Positions 8,388-16,998 of a DNA stretch of 64,000 nt are shown here, piece by piece (the first letter of the stretch is position 1; the number at the start of each line of letters is the position of its first letter). The translations under genes were made by a program, and so were the position numbers. The notes beneath the pieces are model-generated. The model was given only the letters and a program-made list of their open reading frames with translations. It was not told the origin of the DNA and made no database searches. Source of the stretch: JAFDZO01 sp038225955 (GTDB lineage: Bacteria > Bacteroidota > Ignavibacteria > Tepidaquicellales > Tepidaquicellaceae); contig JBBRQV010000001.1 in assembly GCA_038225955.1 (NCBI GenBank), positions 22,360-86,359 of the forward strand. The letters are read 5' to 3'.

Positions 8388-9605
8388 ATGAAAAACTTAG
8401 TTTGCCTTTTAGCATTTTTACTTATCCCGTTTATTTCAAACGCGCAAACAGATTTTTTAAACGACAATAAATTATACAATAATCTTTATCCGCACGACTT
8501 GGTTGAATTTTTAAAAGCAAATCCCGATGCGCTTTTGATAGATGTCAGAAGTCCCGGGGAATTTGCCGATACAAGTTCTAAGCAAAGTCTGAATATTGGT
8601 CATTTAAAAGGAGCAATAAATATTTCAATCGATTCAATTGAGAACAGAGTAAACGATATAAAAGACCATACCGATAAACCCGTTATTCTTTACTGCTCGC
8701 ATAGCCAGAGAAGCAGAAGAGTGAGCAAATATCTTTTAGAAAACGGATTCAAAAAAGTTTACAATCTTAATGGCGGAATGACTTATATGACGCAGGCAAA
8801 TGAGAATGATTTTCCGGGTAAAAAGGAAATGATAGTTTTTTCACAGCCGTATAGGAATGTTTCAGTTGAAGAAGCGGTGAATTTAATTAACGATAATTCA
8901 GATATAGTGATTATTGATGTAAGAACTTCTGCTCAGTTTGAAGGACAAGATTCCGTTCAATCAAATAATATAGGAAGAATAAAACATTCCGTAAATATTC
9001 CATTTGAAGAGTTAAGAAACAGTTTATCAAACCTTGAATCTTACAAAGATAAAAATATTTTAGTATATGATATAAACGGAGCTCTTGGCAATCCTGCAGC
9101 AAAAATTTTAGTAGAGAATGGATTTTCCAAAGTTAATCATCTCATAGGAGGAACCGGCGCAATTTACAGGGAATCGGGCTCTGAAGTAAGAAGAAAAATT
9201 ATGACAAACTTACCAAAATATAGTATTTTAAATCCGGTTGAAACGGTAAACCTCATTAAATCACACCATGACTTAATTATTTTAGATGTTCGCCCTACAG
9301 ATGATTACAACAACAAAGGAATGATGTCTATGCTTAACGTTGGGAGATTAAAAAATTCGATTAATTTCCCGGCAGAAAAATTTGAAAGTGATGGACTCAA
9401 AACATTAAAAGATAAAAACTTAAAAATACTATTATATGGCTCCGGTGACGGCGCATATAAATGCGCAAAGATTCTTGAGGAAAATGGATTTAAAAATGTA
9501 AATGTACTGATAGAAGGATTATGGTCTTTGGTTTCTACTTATGCAAACATAAAAGGATATGAGGATATAAAAAATCTCATAGAAAATCACAAAGGAATGT
9601 GGTAA
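8388..9605 (+). CDS. Exported triple-rhodanese protein, one catalytic and two degenerate domains
   Basis: A 405-residue protein with a signal peptide (LLAFLLIPFISNAQT) and three rhodanese domains at about 30-145, 165-265 and 285-395. Each opens with a LLIDVRSP-like strand and closes with GFKKVYNLNGG-like residues. Only the first retains the catalytic cysteine in the active-site loop (YCSHSQRSRR). In the second the equivalent position reads YDINGALG, and in the third YGSGDGAY. Thus one periplasmic sulfurtransferase domain is likely active and two probably bind or regulate. The substrate is unknown. It stands alone, about 100 bp after the GNAT gene. Confidence 0.9.
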   Translation: MKNLVCLLAFLLIPFISNAQTDFLNDNKLYNNLYPHDLVEFLKANPDALLIDVRSPGEFADTSSKQSLNIGHLKGAINISIDSIENRVNDIKDHTDKPVILYCSHSQRSRRVSKYLLENGFKKVYNLNGGMTYMTQANENDFPGKKEMIVFSQPYRNVSVEEAVNLINDNSDIVIIDVRTSAQFEGQDSVQSNNIGRIKHSVNIPFEELRNSLSNLESYKDKNILVYDINGALGNPAAKILVENGFSKVNHLIGGTGAIYRESGSEVRRKIMTNLPKYSILNPVETVNLIKSHHDLIILDVRPTDDYNNKGMMSMLNVGRLKNSINFPAEKFESDGLKTLKDKNLKILLYGSGDGAYKCAKILEENGFKNVNVLIEGLWSLVSTYANIKGYEDIKNLIENHKGMW

Positions 9606-9638
9606 ACTCTCGCATTCAATTATTTATAACATTCGCAA

Positions 9639-10097
9639 ATGGAAGAAAAAATTTTAAGTGAAAAAGAATTTCACAAAAAATTTGGGGTAGATTGTTTTAA
9701 CGGTACGTGGGAAATTATGAAAAAAGAAAATCCGACCGATGATGATGTTTGCGAAGCAATAAGACTTGCTCATTTATCTACATGGCACTGGCGTTTTGTA
9801 GGGACAGAGCTAAATCAGCAGCGTGGCGAATGGATTTGCTCAAGAGTGCATGCTCACTATGGCTTGGGCGAACGCGCACTGTACTATGCAAAGCGATGTT
9901 ATGATTTAACAATTAAGCATTGTTTCGATGACTTCGATTTAGGCTACGGCTATGAATGTATGGCACGCGCTTATATGGTTTTAGGGGATGAAAGTGAAAA
10001 AGAAAAATATCTTATACTCGCTAAAGAATCTGTAACGCAGATAAAGAAAAAGGGAGATAAAGATTGGTTCCTGAAAGATCTTTCTACTATAAAATAG
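9639..10097 (+). CDS. Conserved hypothetical helical (TPR-like) protein
   Basis: A 152-residue soluble protein with no signal peptide. The sequence is rich in Trp, Cys and amphipathic helices (AIRLAHLSTWHWRFVG, ALYYAKRCYDLTIKH, GYGYECMARAYMVLGDESEK). The last parts have the spacing of tetratricopeptide repeats. I do not recognise a named family. It sits 33 bp after the rhodanese gene and is followed by a bidirectional terminator. Confidence 0.75.
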   Translation: MEEKILSEKEFHKKFGVDCFNGTWEIMKKENPTDDDVCEAIRLAHLSTWHWRFVGTELNQQRGEWICSRVHAHYGLGERALYYAKRCYDLTIKHCFDDFDLGYGYECMARAYMVLGDESEKEKYLILAKESVTQIKKKGDKDWFLKDLSTIK

Positions 10098-10110
10098 ATT
10101 CAGTAATTAA

Positions 10111-10140
10111 AAAGGCGGTTCATCACCGCCTTTTGTTTTA
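10111..10140. terminator. Bidirectional terminator between convergent genes
   Basis: Stem AAAGGCGGT with ACCGCCTTT and a 5-nt loop, T-rich on one side and A-rich on the other. It serves the 9639 gene and the DUF885 gene. Confidence 0.85.
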
Positions 10141-10147
10141 ATAAAAT

Positions 10148-11899
10148 TTACAGTATCTCTTTCCAGATGCTCCTATCTTTCAGCATTACTTCTCTCAGTA
10201 AAGGAATAGGAGGAGAACCGTGTCTCAAGAATTCGTCATGAAATTTTTGAAGTGAATAATTTCCGCCTTCCTGCTTTTGATAATCATCTCTTAGTTTAAA
10301 AATCATTAATTTCCCCAGTGTGTAATTCAAGTAGCCAGGGTCGTTTGTTCCTCTCATTGCTTCAGAGTGAGCCGGTTGTTTTTCATAGTAACAGTTATCA
10401 GTAAAAAATTGCGTAGCTTCATCCACTGTCATTCCCTGAGTATGCATTTTTATTGAAACACAAAGACGGCAATAACGGAGAAGCGATTCATCCAACTGCG
10501 CAAGACGGTATTTTAATCCGGTCATCTCACTGTTTGTCTTTCCAAATCCTTCATCAATCATCATCTGTTCGCAGTAATGCGCCCAGCCTTCTGAGAAGGC
10601 ATAGCTTCCAAAAATCTTCTGCATCTTAGTTGCATCGGATGCATTTACGTGGAGAAACTGAATGTAATGGCCGGGATAGGCTTCGTGAATCGATACCACA
10701 TCAGTCGTGTAATAATTAAATGCAGTAAGCCACTCATCTTTTTGCTTATCACTCCAACTGCTTTCAACAGGCGTAACATAGTAATAAGCCTGAACGGATT
10801 TCTCAAAAGGTCCGGGAGTATCCATCGAAGCAAAACTTGTAGCGCGCGCGTACTGCGGCGTTTCCTTCACAATTGCTTTCACATCCGAGGGAAGCGAAAC
10901 GATTTTTTTATCTATAAGGTACTGTCTTATTGCATCAAGATTTTTCTTTGTATCGGGAATAAGTCCCTCCGCAGTCGGATGGTCCTTCTGAATTTCCTTA
11001 AACACATCTATTGCCTTTTTAGTGGGGTCAATTTTTTTTGCGACTTCTTCAAATCTCCGCTGCTCTTCTTTCAAATGCTTTAAACCTATTGCAAGAATTT
11101 CTTCCGGTGTATAAGTAACCATTTCTCCAGCAAGCATTTTCTGATAAAGCTCTTTACCTATAGCATAATTGTTATCTGCCTTGGGTAGTTTTTCTTTTTC
11201 AAGATAATCCGCATAAGATTTTAACTCGCTGATTGCTCGATTATTCGCATCGTTAAAATCTTGCATCAGTGCATCATCCTTTACATCTTTTAATGCAACC
11301 TTTAAATCACTGCCAAGAAAATCTGCTGAGCCATTTGCAATTTGTATCGCAATCTCAACATAGGGTTTTGGAAGAACATCTTTTAAATTTTGTCTCGCAG
11401 CAGCAAATACATTCGGTGCATTTTTTTCGATTTTAATAATGGATTTAACTCTATCCTCTATGGGAGCAAAGTCTCTTGATATATAAATGTTCACGTCTAC
11501 TGCCCCTGCATACATCATTGGATTTTTGCGATATGACTCTCTATCGTCAACTCCAAATAACTGCTTGCCGATTTCAAGTGATAAAATTTTATAGTTGAAA
11601 TAATTTTTAGCGTTTAGCTCTGAAGGATTTATTGCTTCGAGTTTTGTCCTGTAGTTTCTCAGCCAGTCGGATTGCTTAATAAACGCAGCTAAAGAATAAT
11701 CGGAAGTTTTTCCGTCGTATTGATGAAGACCAAGACCGGTAGCAGATTCGGGATTCAAATCAAGATACTCATTGATAAAATTTTCCGATAAAATTTCAAA
11801 ATCGGAGTTTGCATCGGAAATTTTTATTAGAGTTGGATTGTTAAATCCTAATTGTAAAAACGTAAATATAGATAGTAAAAAAAATGTAAATAGTTTCAT
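10148..11899 (-). CDS. DUF885-family metallopeptidase-like lipoprotein/exported protein
   Basis: A 583-residue protein with an N-terminal signal sequence (FTFFLLSIFTFLQLGF). The zinc-site signature is HEAYPGHYIQ at about residue 400, followed by EGWAHYCEQMM about 35 residues later, giving an HExxxxH pair plus downstream Glu as in the DUF885 family (distantly related to gluzincin peptidases). The C-terminal part (ANDPGYLNYTLGK-like segment and LRHGSPPIPLLREVM) also matches the family. It is predicted to act as a periplasmic peptidase; substrates are unknown. Divergent from the 11972 gene with a short shared promoter region. Confidence 0.9.
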   Translation of the reverse strand: MKLFTFFLLSIFTFLQLGFNNPTLIKISDANSDFEILSENFINEYLDLNPESATGLGLHQYDGKTSDYSLAAFIKQSDWLRNYRTKLEAINPSELNAKNYFNYKILSLEIGKQLFGVDDRESYRKNPMMYAGAVDVNIYISRDFAPIEDRVKSIIKIEKNAPNVFAAARQNLKDVLPKPYVEIAIQIANGSADFLGSDLKVALKDVKDDALMQDFNDANNRAISELKSYADYLEKEKLPKADNNYAIGKELYQKMLAGEMVTYTPEEILAIGLKHLKEEQRRFEEVAKKIDPTKKAIDVFKEIQKDHPTAEGLIPDTKKNLDAIRQYLIDKKIVSLPSDVKAIVKETPQYARATSFASMDTPGPFEKSVQAYYYVTPVESSWSDKQKDEWLTAFNYYTTDVVSIHEAYPGHYIQFLHVNASDATKMQKIFGSYAFSEGWAHYCEQMMIDEGFGKTNSEMTGLKYRLAQLDESLLRYCRLCVSIKMHTQGMTVDEATQFFTDNCYYEKQPAHSEAMRGTNDPGYLNYTLGKLMIFKLRDDYQKQEGGNYSLQKFHDEFLRHGSPPIPLLREVMLKDRSIWKEIL

Positions 11900-11971
11900 T
11901 CGTTTTTTAAAGTGTAATGTTAAATTAAGTAATATGAATTTATTTACAAATATCTTTATTTTGGATTATAT

Positions 11972-12829
11972 ATGAAAAAGAAGAACAATATTTATGATTC
12001 AATTACGCAGCTGTGGGTAAAATGCACTGGTAAACACATTAACATAAAAGAATACGAATGGCTTGCAGGACCTTTAGGCGAACCTGATGAAATCGGCGCG
12101 GATTACTTTGAAAAATATGCAGTAAAAAATAATTATGAATTAAGAAAAAATATTTCAGGAACAGGACTTATTCCTGATTTTAGAAATTTAAAAAATGATG
12201 ACTTCAATCCAGATGAAGTAGATGCTGAAATAAAAAATTTTTATGAAAAAACTACAGAGTACTCTCTTAATGTCTGGGCAAAATGGTCAGGCGTTTTCAA
12301 ACCATTCGGATGGCTTTTGAATATTATCTTTGCAAGAAGATTGCAGCAAATGAACATGCCCATAGCTGCCGATGAAACAAGCAAAGGAATGTCAAGCGAA
12401 GTTTATCACTTAATAGATAAGAAGTCCGGCGAAATAAAAGTAACCGGCTGGCTGAGAAAAAATCTTCTCACAGGAAATCTTATCTATGCAGGGTGCTACT
12501 CGCATTGCAAAGTACCCGAGGGTAATCTGAATTGTGTAAAAGTTGTTTTCCCGCTGCCAAACGGAAGTGCAACTATTATTTTAAAACCCATTAATTGCGA
12601 GAACGGCGCTTTGAAAATAATATCTTCGGGAAAGAGCATCGGAAGCCCCGGGTTTTATTTTATAGTATATGGTAAAGAAAATTCTGCATGGGTAAAGCAC
12701 CTTAAAAATATGAAGGAAGTACTGCATGTTTACAAAGATTCTCAGGGTGTAATGAGAACTGACCACAACTTCCGCTTATTTGGATTAGAGTTTTTGCATC
12801 TTCATTATAAAATTACAAAGAAGAGTTAA
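11972..12829 (+). CDS. Conserved hypothetical protein
   Basis: A 285-residue protein without a signal peptide or membrane helix strong enough to call; a moderately hydrophobic stretch lies at FKPFGWLLNIIFARRL. The middle carries GMSSEVYHLIDKKSGEIKVTG and the end GSPGFYFIVYGKENSAWVKH. I do not recognise the family. It is divergent from the DUF885 gene and convergent with the cytochrome gene, whose end is 3 bp away with no terminator between them. Confidence 0.7.
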   Translation: MKKKNNIYDSITQLWVKCTGKHINIKEYEWLAGPLGEPDEIGADYFEKYAVKNNYELRKNISGTGLIPDFRNLKNDDFNPDEVDAEIKNFYEKTTEYSLNVWAKWSGVFKPFGWLLNIIFARRLQQMNMPIAADETSKGMSSEVYHLIDKKSGEIKVTGWLRKNLLTGNLIYAGCYSHCKVPEGNLNCVKVVFPLPNGSATIILKPINCENGALKIISSGKSIGSPGFYFIVYGKENSAWVKHLKNMKEVLHVYKDSQGVMRTDHNFRLFGLEFLHLHYKITKKS

Positions 12830-12832
12830 GTA

Positions 12833-13252
12833 TTATTTCAATGTCTTTAAATATTCTATTAAATCGTTTTTATCTTTATCTGACATTTTCCAAATTACAC
12901 CGGTTTTTGCTTTTGTGCCATCACTCATGATTTCTTCATCTAAAAATCTTTTCAACAAGTCTTCTGTATAAGGAACGCTGTGTAAACCTGCATCGGATAA
13001 ATCTTTAAACTTTATTGAACCCGTTGGACCCATTTTTCTGTTGGGCTTTCCCTCTCCCATATCGCCATGACAGTGCGAGCAGGAATGAACCATTCCGCTC
13101 ATATCGGATTTATCCATATCCTGAACCACTTCGCCCTTTAAATTCAATCCTGTATTGAAAATTGATTCTCCATTTTTAACATCAAAATCGCTATTATTTA
13201 AAGTTAAAAGTGTTAACAGGAAACCTGTTAATGCTAAAATTCCAATTTTCAT
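12833..13252 (-). CDS. c-type cytochrome, periplasmic
   Basis: A 139-residue protein with an N-terminal hydrophobic export signal (ILALTGFLLTLLTL). It has one haem-binding motif CSHCH (about residues 57-61) followed by GDMGEGKPNRKMGP. Near the C-terminus lies a candidate axial Met in IWKMSDKDKNDLIEYLKTL, the usual helix ending a class I cytochrome c. It is a small monohaem electron carrier whose redox partner is not evident. Single gene. Confidence 0.9.
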   Translation of the reverse strand: MKIGILALTGFLLTLLTLNNSDFDVKNGESIFNTGLNLKGEVVQDMDKSDMSGMVHSCSHCHGDMGEGKPNRKMGPTGSIKFKDLSDAGLHSVPYTEDLLKRFLDEEIMSDGTKAKTGVIWKMSDKDKNDLIEYLKTLK

Positions 13253-13389
13253 AATTTTATTCCTCTTTTATAGTTCTTATTCGTATTCTTTTGGGATAAG
13301 ATTCGATTTTCAAATGTAGTTTTCACCTTTTAATAATTATTTTTGCGTAATTTAAAACCCTGTGCTCTAAATATACGGAAAAATCTTAA

Positions 13390-13420
13390 TTGTTAATTGC
13401 CCCCTCTTAATCTATATTTG
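13390..13420 (+). promoter_or_regulatory. Candidate Bacteroidota-type promoter for the M3 peptidase
   Basis: TATATTTG at 13413-13420 matches the TAnnTTTG -7 element of Bacteroidota. A TTG at 13390-13392 lies 20 bp upstream as a possible -33 element. Transcription would begin near 13427, which argues for translation from the ATG at 13458 rather than the TTG at 13425. Confidence 0.4.
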
Positions 13421-13457
13421 TTCTTTGCAAAAATTACAACCCTACTTTTCAACTCAC

Positions 13458-15152
13458 ATGAAGTTTTCAGATTTTGAGTATTCCCGTCCTGATTTAAATC
13501 TTATCGGACAAACTATACAAAAAGATTTAAAAGGGTTTAATAATGCCGAGTCAGCAGATACCCAGTGCCGGATTATTGAAAACATTAACGCTGTAAGAAA
13601 GAATTTTTCTACGATGTTTAATATTGCTTCGGTTAATTATTCTATCGATACGAACAATATGTTTTACGAAGAAGAAAAAAAATTCTTCGATGACAATTCA
13701 CCAATCTTCTCAGGATTCATTTCAGAATATTACAAAGCTTTAGTTCAGTCAAAATTCAAAGATGAACTTCAGAAAAAATTCGGCAAACTTTTATTCGCAG
13801 TTGCAGAGTGTTACATAAAATCGTATGATCCTTCCATTAACGAAGATCTCGTACACGAGAACGAACTTTGCACCGAGTACAATAAGCTGATTGCTTCTGC
13901 AAAAATCTTCTACGACGGCGAAGAAAGAAACATTGCCGGAATGGAACCGTTTATGCTCTCAACAGATAGAGCAAAACGTAAAGAAGCAAACGAAATAAAA
14001 TGGAAATACTATGCAGATAATGCCAAACAGCTTGATAGGATTTTTGACGACCTTGTAAAAATCCGTAATACTATGGCTCAAAAACTTGGCTATAAAAACT
14101 TCGTAGAGCTTGGCTACTATAGAATGGGACGAACAGATTACAATGCTGAAGATGTAAAACGATTCAGAAATTATGTAAAAAAATATGCAGTGCCGATTGC
14201 TGCAAAGTTAAAACAAAGACAGGCAAACAGACTCGGACTTGAAACACTTGAATACTTCGACGGCGCGCTTGATTTTAATTCAGGCAATGCTACTCCAAAA
14301 GGAACTCCCGAATGGATTTTAGAAAATGCAAGAAAAATGTACGAAGAGCTATCCAATGAAACAGGAGAGTTTTTTAATTTTATGGTAAAGAACGAACTGA
14401 TGGACCTTGTGAATAAAAAAGGAAAAGAAGCCGGCGGCTACTGTACATTTATAGAAGATTATAAGTCACCATTTATCTTCTCAAACTTCAACGGAACATC
14501 GCACGATATCGTAGTTCTTACCCATGAAGCAGGACATGCATTCCAGGCATACTGCAGCAGGAATTTTAATATTGTTGAATATCATAATCCTACAATGGAG
14601 GCGTGCGAGATTCACTCGATGAGCATGGAGCTTCTTACATGGCCGTGGATGCAGTCTTTCTTTAAAGAAGATACGGAGAAATTTAAATTTTCAGCTATTA
14701 ACGGATGCATGATTTTTATTCCTTACGGAACGGCAGTAGATGAATTCCAGCATTATGTTTACGAAAATCCGGATGCTACTCCTGAAGAAAGAAAGACATG
14801 CTGGAGAAAAACTGAGAAAAAATATTTACCTCTGCTTGATTATATAGACAACGACTATCTTGAGAACGGCGGCAGATGGCAGGCGCAAAGACACATTTAC
14901 GAAAGTCCTTTCTACTATATAGATTATTGCTTAGCGCAGATAAGTGCATTTGAGTTTTGGAGAAAATCAAATGAGAACCGCGAAACTGCAATGGTAGATT
15001 ATATTAAACTTTGCAAAGAAGGCGGCAGCCAATCGTACACCGAACTGTTGAAAGTTCCAAAGCTGGGCTCACCATTTATTGAAGAATGCTTTGAGCAAAA
15101 CGTAAGCTATGTTGAGAACTGGCTCGATAAAGTTGACGACTTAGCTCTCTAA
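13458..15152 (+). CDS. M3-family oligoendopeptidase
   Basis: A zinc metallopeptidase of about 564 residues. The catalytic motif is VLTHEAGHAFQAY (about residue 355), with the downstream glutamate region in NPTMEACEIHSMSMELLTWPW. The length and the helical N-terminal half match PepF-like M3 oligoendopeptidases, which degrade short cytoplasmic peptides. No signal peptide. The start at ATG 13458 (MKFSDFEYSRPDL) is preferred: a TTG at 13425 would add 11 residues, but it sits where a candidate promoter places the transcript start. A terminator follows. Confidence 0.93.
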   Translation: MKFSDFEYSRPDLNLIGQTIQKDLKGFNNAESADTQCRIIENINAVRKNFSTMFNIASVNYSIDTNNMFYEEEKKFFDDNSPIFSGFISEYYKALVQSKFKDELQKKFGKLLFAVAECYIKSYDPSINEDLVHENELCTEYNKLIASAKIFYDGEERNIAGMEPFMLSTDRAKRKEANEIKWKYYADNAKQLDRIFDDLVKIRNTMAQKLGYKNFVELGYYRMGRTDYNAEDVKRFRNYVKKYAVPIAAKLKQRQANRLGLETLEYFDGALDFNSGNATPKGTPEWILENARKMYEELSNETGEFFNFMVKNELMDLVNKKGKEAGGYCTFIEDYKSPFIFSNFNGTSHDIVVLTHEAGHAFQAYCSRNFNIVEYHNPTMEACEIHSMSMELLTWPWMQSFFKEDTEKFKFSAINGCMIFIPYGTAVDEFQHYVYENPDATPEERKTCWRKTEKKYLPLLDYIDNDYLENGGRWQAQRHIYESPFYYIDYCLAQISAFEFWRKSNENRETAMVDYIKLCKEGGSQSYTELLKVPKLGSPFIEECFEQNVSYVENWLDKVDDLAL

Positions 15153-15175
15153 TTATAATCATTGAATTACATTTT

Positions 15176-15210
15176 AATCCGGCAGCAAGTTATTGCTTCC
15201 GGATTTTTTT
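15176..15210 (+). terminator. Rho-independent terminator
   Basis: Stem AATCCGG with CCGGATT plus inner AGCAA/TTGCT pairing, then a run of eight T residues. Confidence 0.88.
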
Positions 15211-15235
15211 TCACTACTAATAGGTTAAATTATTT

Positions 15236-15421
15236 ATGCAGCAAATAGAACACGAATTCACCTGTCCATATTGCTTTGAGAAAATCTCAATTCTGATTGA
15301 CCCAACTGAAGAGCCTCAGGCATACGTTGAGGACTGCGAAGTCTGCTGTAATCCTATGGCTATAGCCTGTGAAGTTAAAGACGGCGAAGTAATTGATTTT
15401 GAAGCATATCAGATGGAGTAG
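15236..15421 (+). CDS. CPxCG-type cysteine-rich small protein
   Basis: A 61-residue protein of the CPXCG-motif cysteine-rich family. CPYC near the N-terminus and CEVCCNP in the middle would form a four-cysteine zinc knuckle, followed by the typical acidic end (DGEVIDFEAYQME). Family function is not established. It starts right after the peptidase terminator. Confidence 0.85.
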   Translation: MQQIEHEFTCPYCFEKISILIDPTEEPQAYVEDCEVCCNPMAIACEVKDGEVIDFEAYQME

Positions 15422-15461
15422 TTCTACATTGCTCGTTTTCAGTTCTCCGAATAGTCGCATT

Positions 15462-15527
15462 ATTGTAACATTTTATAAAAGCCTTCCTTTTAACTATCCA
15501 TCCCGATTGTAACATTATTGTCACATT
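15462..15527 (+). repeat. Three ATTGT(A/C)ACATT repeats
   Basis: Copies at about 15462-15472, 15506-15516 and 15517-15527; the last two are head to tail. They could be regulator sites or part of the neighbouring repeat element. Confidence 0.6.
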
Positions 15528-15640
15528 TTGTTTTCACAATTTCCAACCTACTTTTTAAATAGTCGGGAAATGGTCGGATTTTGTTTTTCATTTATACCAC
15601 CACCCTAATCCCTTCCTTACAAAGTAGAGGGAAACTTCAT

Positions 15641-15736
15641 GGCGCCTCCCGAACCTCCGGTTCGGACACTCAAATTATAGAATTGAAAATTCAATTCTAT
15701 AATTTGAGTGTGTCCCGCTTTGCGGGACGAGGCGCC
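15641..15736. repeat. Perfect 96-nt cloverleaf palindrome (four-way junction)
   Basis: The outer stem GGCGCCTC (15641-15648) pairs with GAGGCGCC (15729-15736). Inside are three contiguous perfect hairpins. Arm 1 is CCGAACC/GGTTCGG, 7 bp with a 3-nt loop (15649-15665). Arm 2 is a 22-bp stem with a 2-nt loop (15666-15711). Arm 3 is GTCCCGC/GCGGGAC, 7 bp with a 3-nt loop (15712-15728). There are 44 bp with no mismatch and no unpaired base at the junction. Arms 1 and 3 have the same size but different sequence. It could be a non-autonomous mobile repeat, a recombinase or replication site, or a structured RNA. Confidence 0.9.
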
Positions 15737-15815
15737 ACACCGCAAGCCAATGGTCGGAAAACAGTCGGATTTCATTTCATCATTATTGTAAAAACAATAC
15801 GGTCAATTTTTATTT

Positions 15816-15836
15816 TCCGTCTTTGACGGATTTTTG
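15816..15836 (+). terminator. Small terminator-like hairpin
   Basis: TCCGTC and GACGGA around a TTT loop, followed by TTTTT. There is no gene just upstream, so its role is unclear. Confidence 0.4.
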
Positions 15837-16056
15837 ATGGATTTTGTTTTCATCCCCACTTGCCAGGGCTACAAAATAGTTTTTTCAATTAACAATTTAC
15901 ACAACCCTACTTTACAAACTTTATGAACTTTACAAACCTTTAACCATTAAACAAAAATACCATATTCAATTTAATTTTCAAAACCTTTCCTACCCATCCC
16001 TACTAATAGGGAGATTTATACATTCAAAATTTTTCTAAATATTCGTATTTTACATT

Positions 16057-16998
16057 GTGAAAAGAAACACGCAGCCTACACGGCCATATAGAATCCTGCT
16101 TTATTATCTTTATACCAAAATAGAGGACTCCGAAAAATATACTGAGCTTCATTTGAAGTTCTGTAAATCGCTTGGGGTACTCGGCAGAATTATTATTGCC
16201 GACGAAGGAATTAACGGAACGATTTCCGGAACTCCTAATCAGACGGACGCATATATTGCTGCAATGCGCATGGATCCACGCTTTTTAAATATGGAATTCA
16301 AAATCGATGAAGCAGATGAGCATGCATTCAAAAAAATGTTCGTGCGTCACCGAAGAGAAATAGTAACAATGAATCTTGATGATGATATTGACCCAAACAA
16401 ACTCAGCGGTAAAAAACTTAAGCCGAAAGATTTTTACGAAGCGCTTCAAAGAGATGATGTTGTTATTGTAGATGGAAGAAATGATTATGAATATGATATC
16501 GGGCATTTCCCGAATGCGATTCGTCCTGAAGTAACTGTATTCAAGGAGTTTCCTGAGTGGATTAGAAAAAATCGCGAGATGTTCGAAGGGAAAAAAATTC
16601 TTGCTTACTGCACGGGAGGAATAAGATGTGAAAAACTTACCGGACTTTTTTTAAAAGAAGGATTTGAAGATGTAAATCATCTTCACGGCGGAATAATAAA
16701 TTACGGACACGATAAACAAGTACAAGGCAAAGGATGGCTTGGCAAGTGCTATGTCTTCGATGAACGAATTTCAGTCGATATAAATAAAGCCGAACCGCAC
16801 CAGATAGTTTCGCATTGCTTTCACTGTAACGAACCTTGCGAGAGATATGTAAACTGCGCTATGTACGAGTGCCACGAGCAATTCATCTGCTGTGAAGAGT
16901 GCGACGTAAAGTTCAAACGCTCCTGCTGTGAAGAGCATAGAAACTCAGAGCGCAACGAGTATAATATAAAAGGACGCGAAGCTTCTACTTCAGCTTAA
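16057..16998 (+). CDS. trhO: tRNA uridine(34) hydroxylase (rhodanese family)
   Basis: A 313-residue enzyme of the TrhO/YceA family, which makes 5-hydroxyuridine at the wobble position of tRNA in an oxygen-dependent reaction. The N-terminal acylphosphatase-like part carries GRIIIADEGINGTISG. The rhodanese domain starts at VIVDGRNDYEYDIGHF and holds the active-site loop CTGGIRCEK (about residue 184). The C-terminus is a cysteine-rich zinc region (CFHCNEPCERYVNCA, CCEECDVKFKRSCCEEH). The start is GTG at 16057; no ATG fits. It is convergent with, and overlaps by 14 bp, the DUF4153 gene. Confidence 0.95.
   Translation: MKRNTQPTRPYRILLYYLYTKIEDSEKYTELHLKFCKSLGVLGRIIIADEGINGTISGTPNQTDAYIAAMRMDPRFLNMEFKIDEADEHAFKKMFVRHRREIVTMNLDDDIDPNKLSGKKLKPKDFYEALQRDDVVIVDGRNDYEYDIGHFPNAIRPEVTVFKEFPEWIRKNREMFEGKKILAYCTGGIRCEKLTGLFLKEGFEDVNHLHGGIINYGHDKQVQGKGWLGKCYVFDERISVDINKAEPHQIVSHCFHCNEPCERYVNCAMYECHEQFICCEECDVKFKRSCCEEHRNSERNEYNIKGREASTSA

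Larger units (their letters stand above)
15422..16056. other. Gene-free region rich in repeats and palindromes
   Basis: About 635 bp with no credible gene; one ORF across it (15581-15826) reads straight through the palindrome and has low-complexity composition. It holds three ATTGT(A/C)ACATT copies (15462-15527), the cloverleaf palindrome (15641-15736) and a TGGTCGGA repeat on either side of that palindrome (15571 and 15751). GGATTTTGTTTTCAT-like strings occur near 15576 and 15839, and a small terminator-like hairpin lies at 15816-15836. Confidence 0.8.

Noticed and set aside
15581..15826. Plus-strand ORF of 81 residues through the cloverleaf
   Set aside because: It simply reads across the palindrome and AT-rich flanks; composition is not protein-like.
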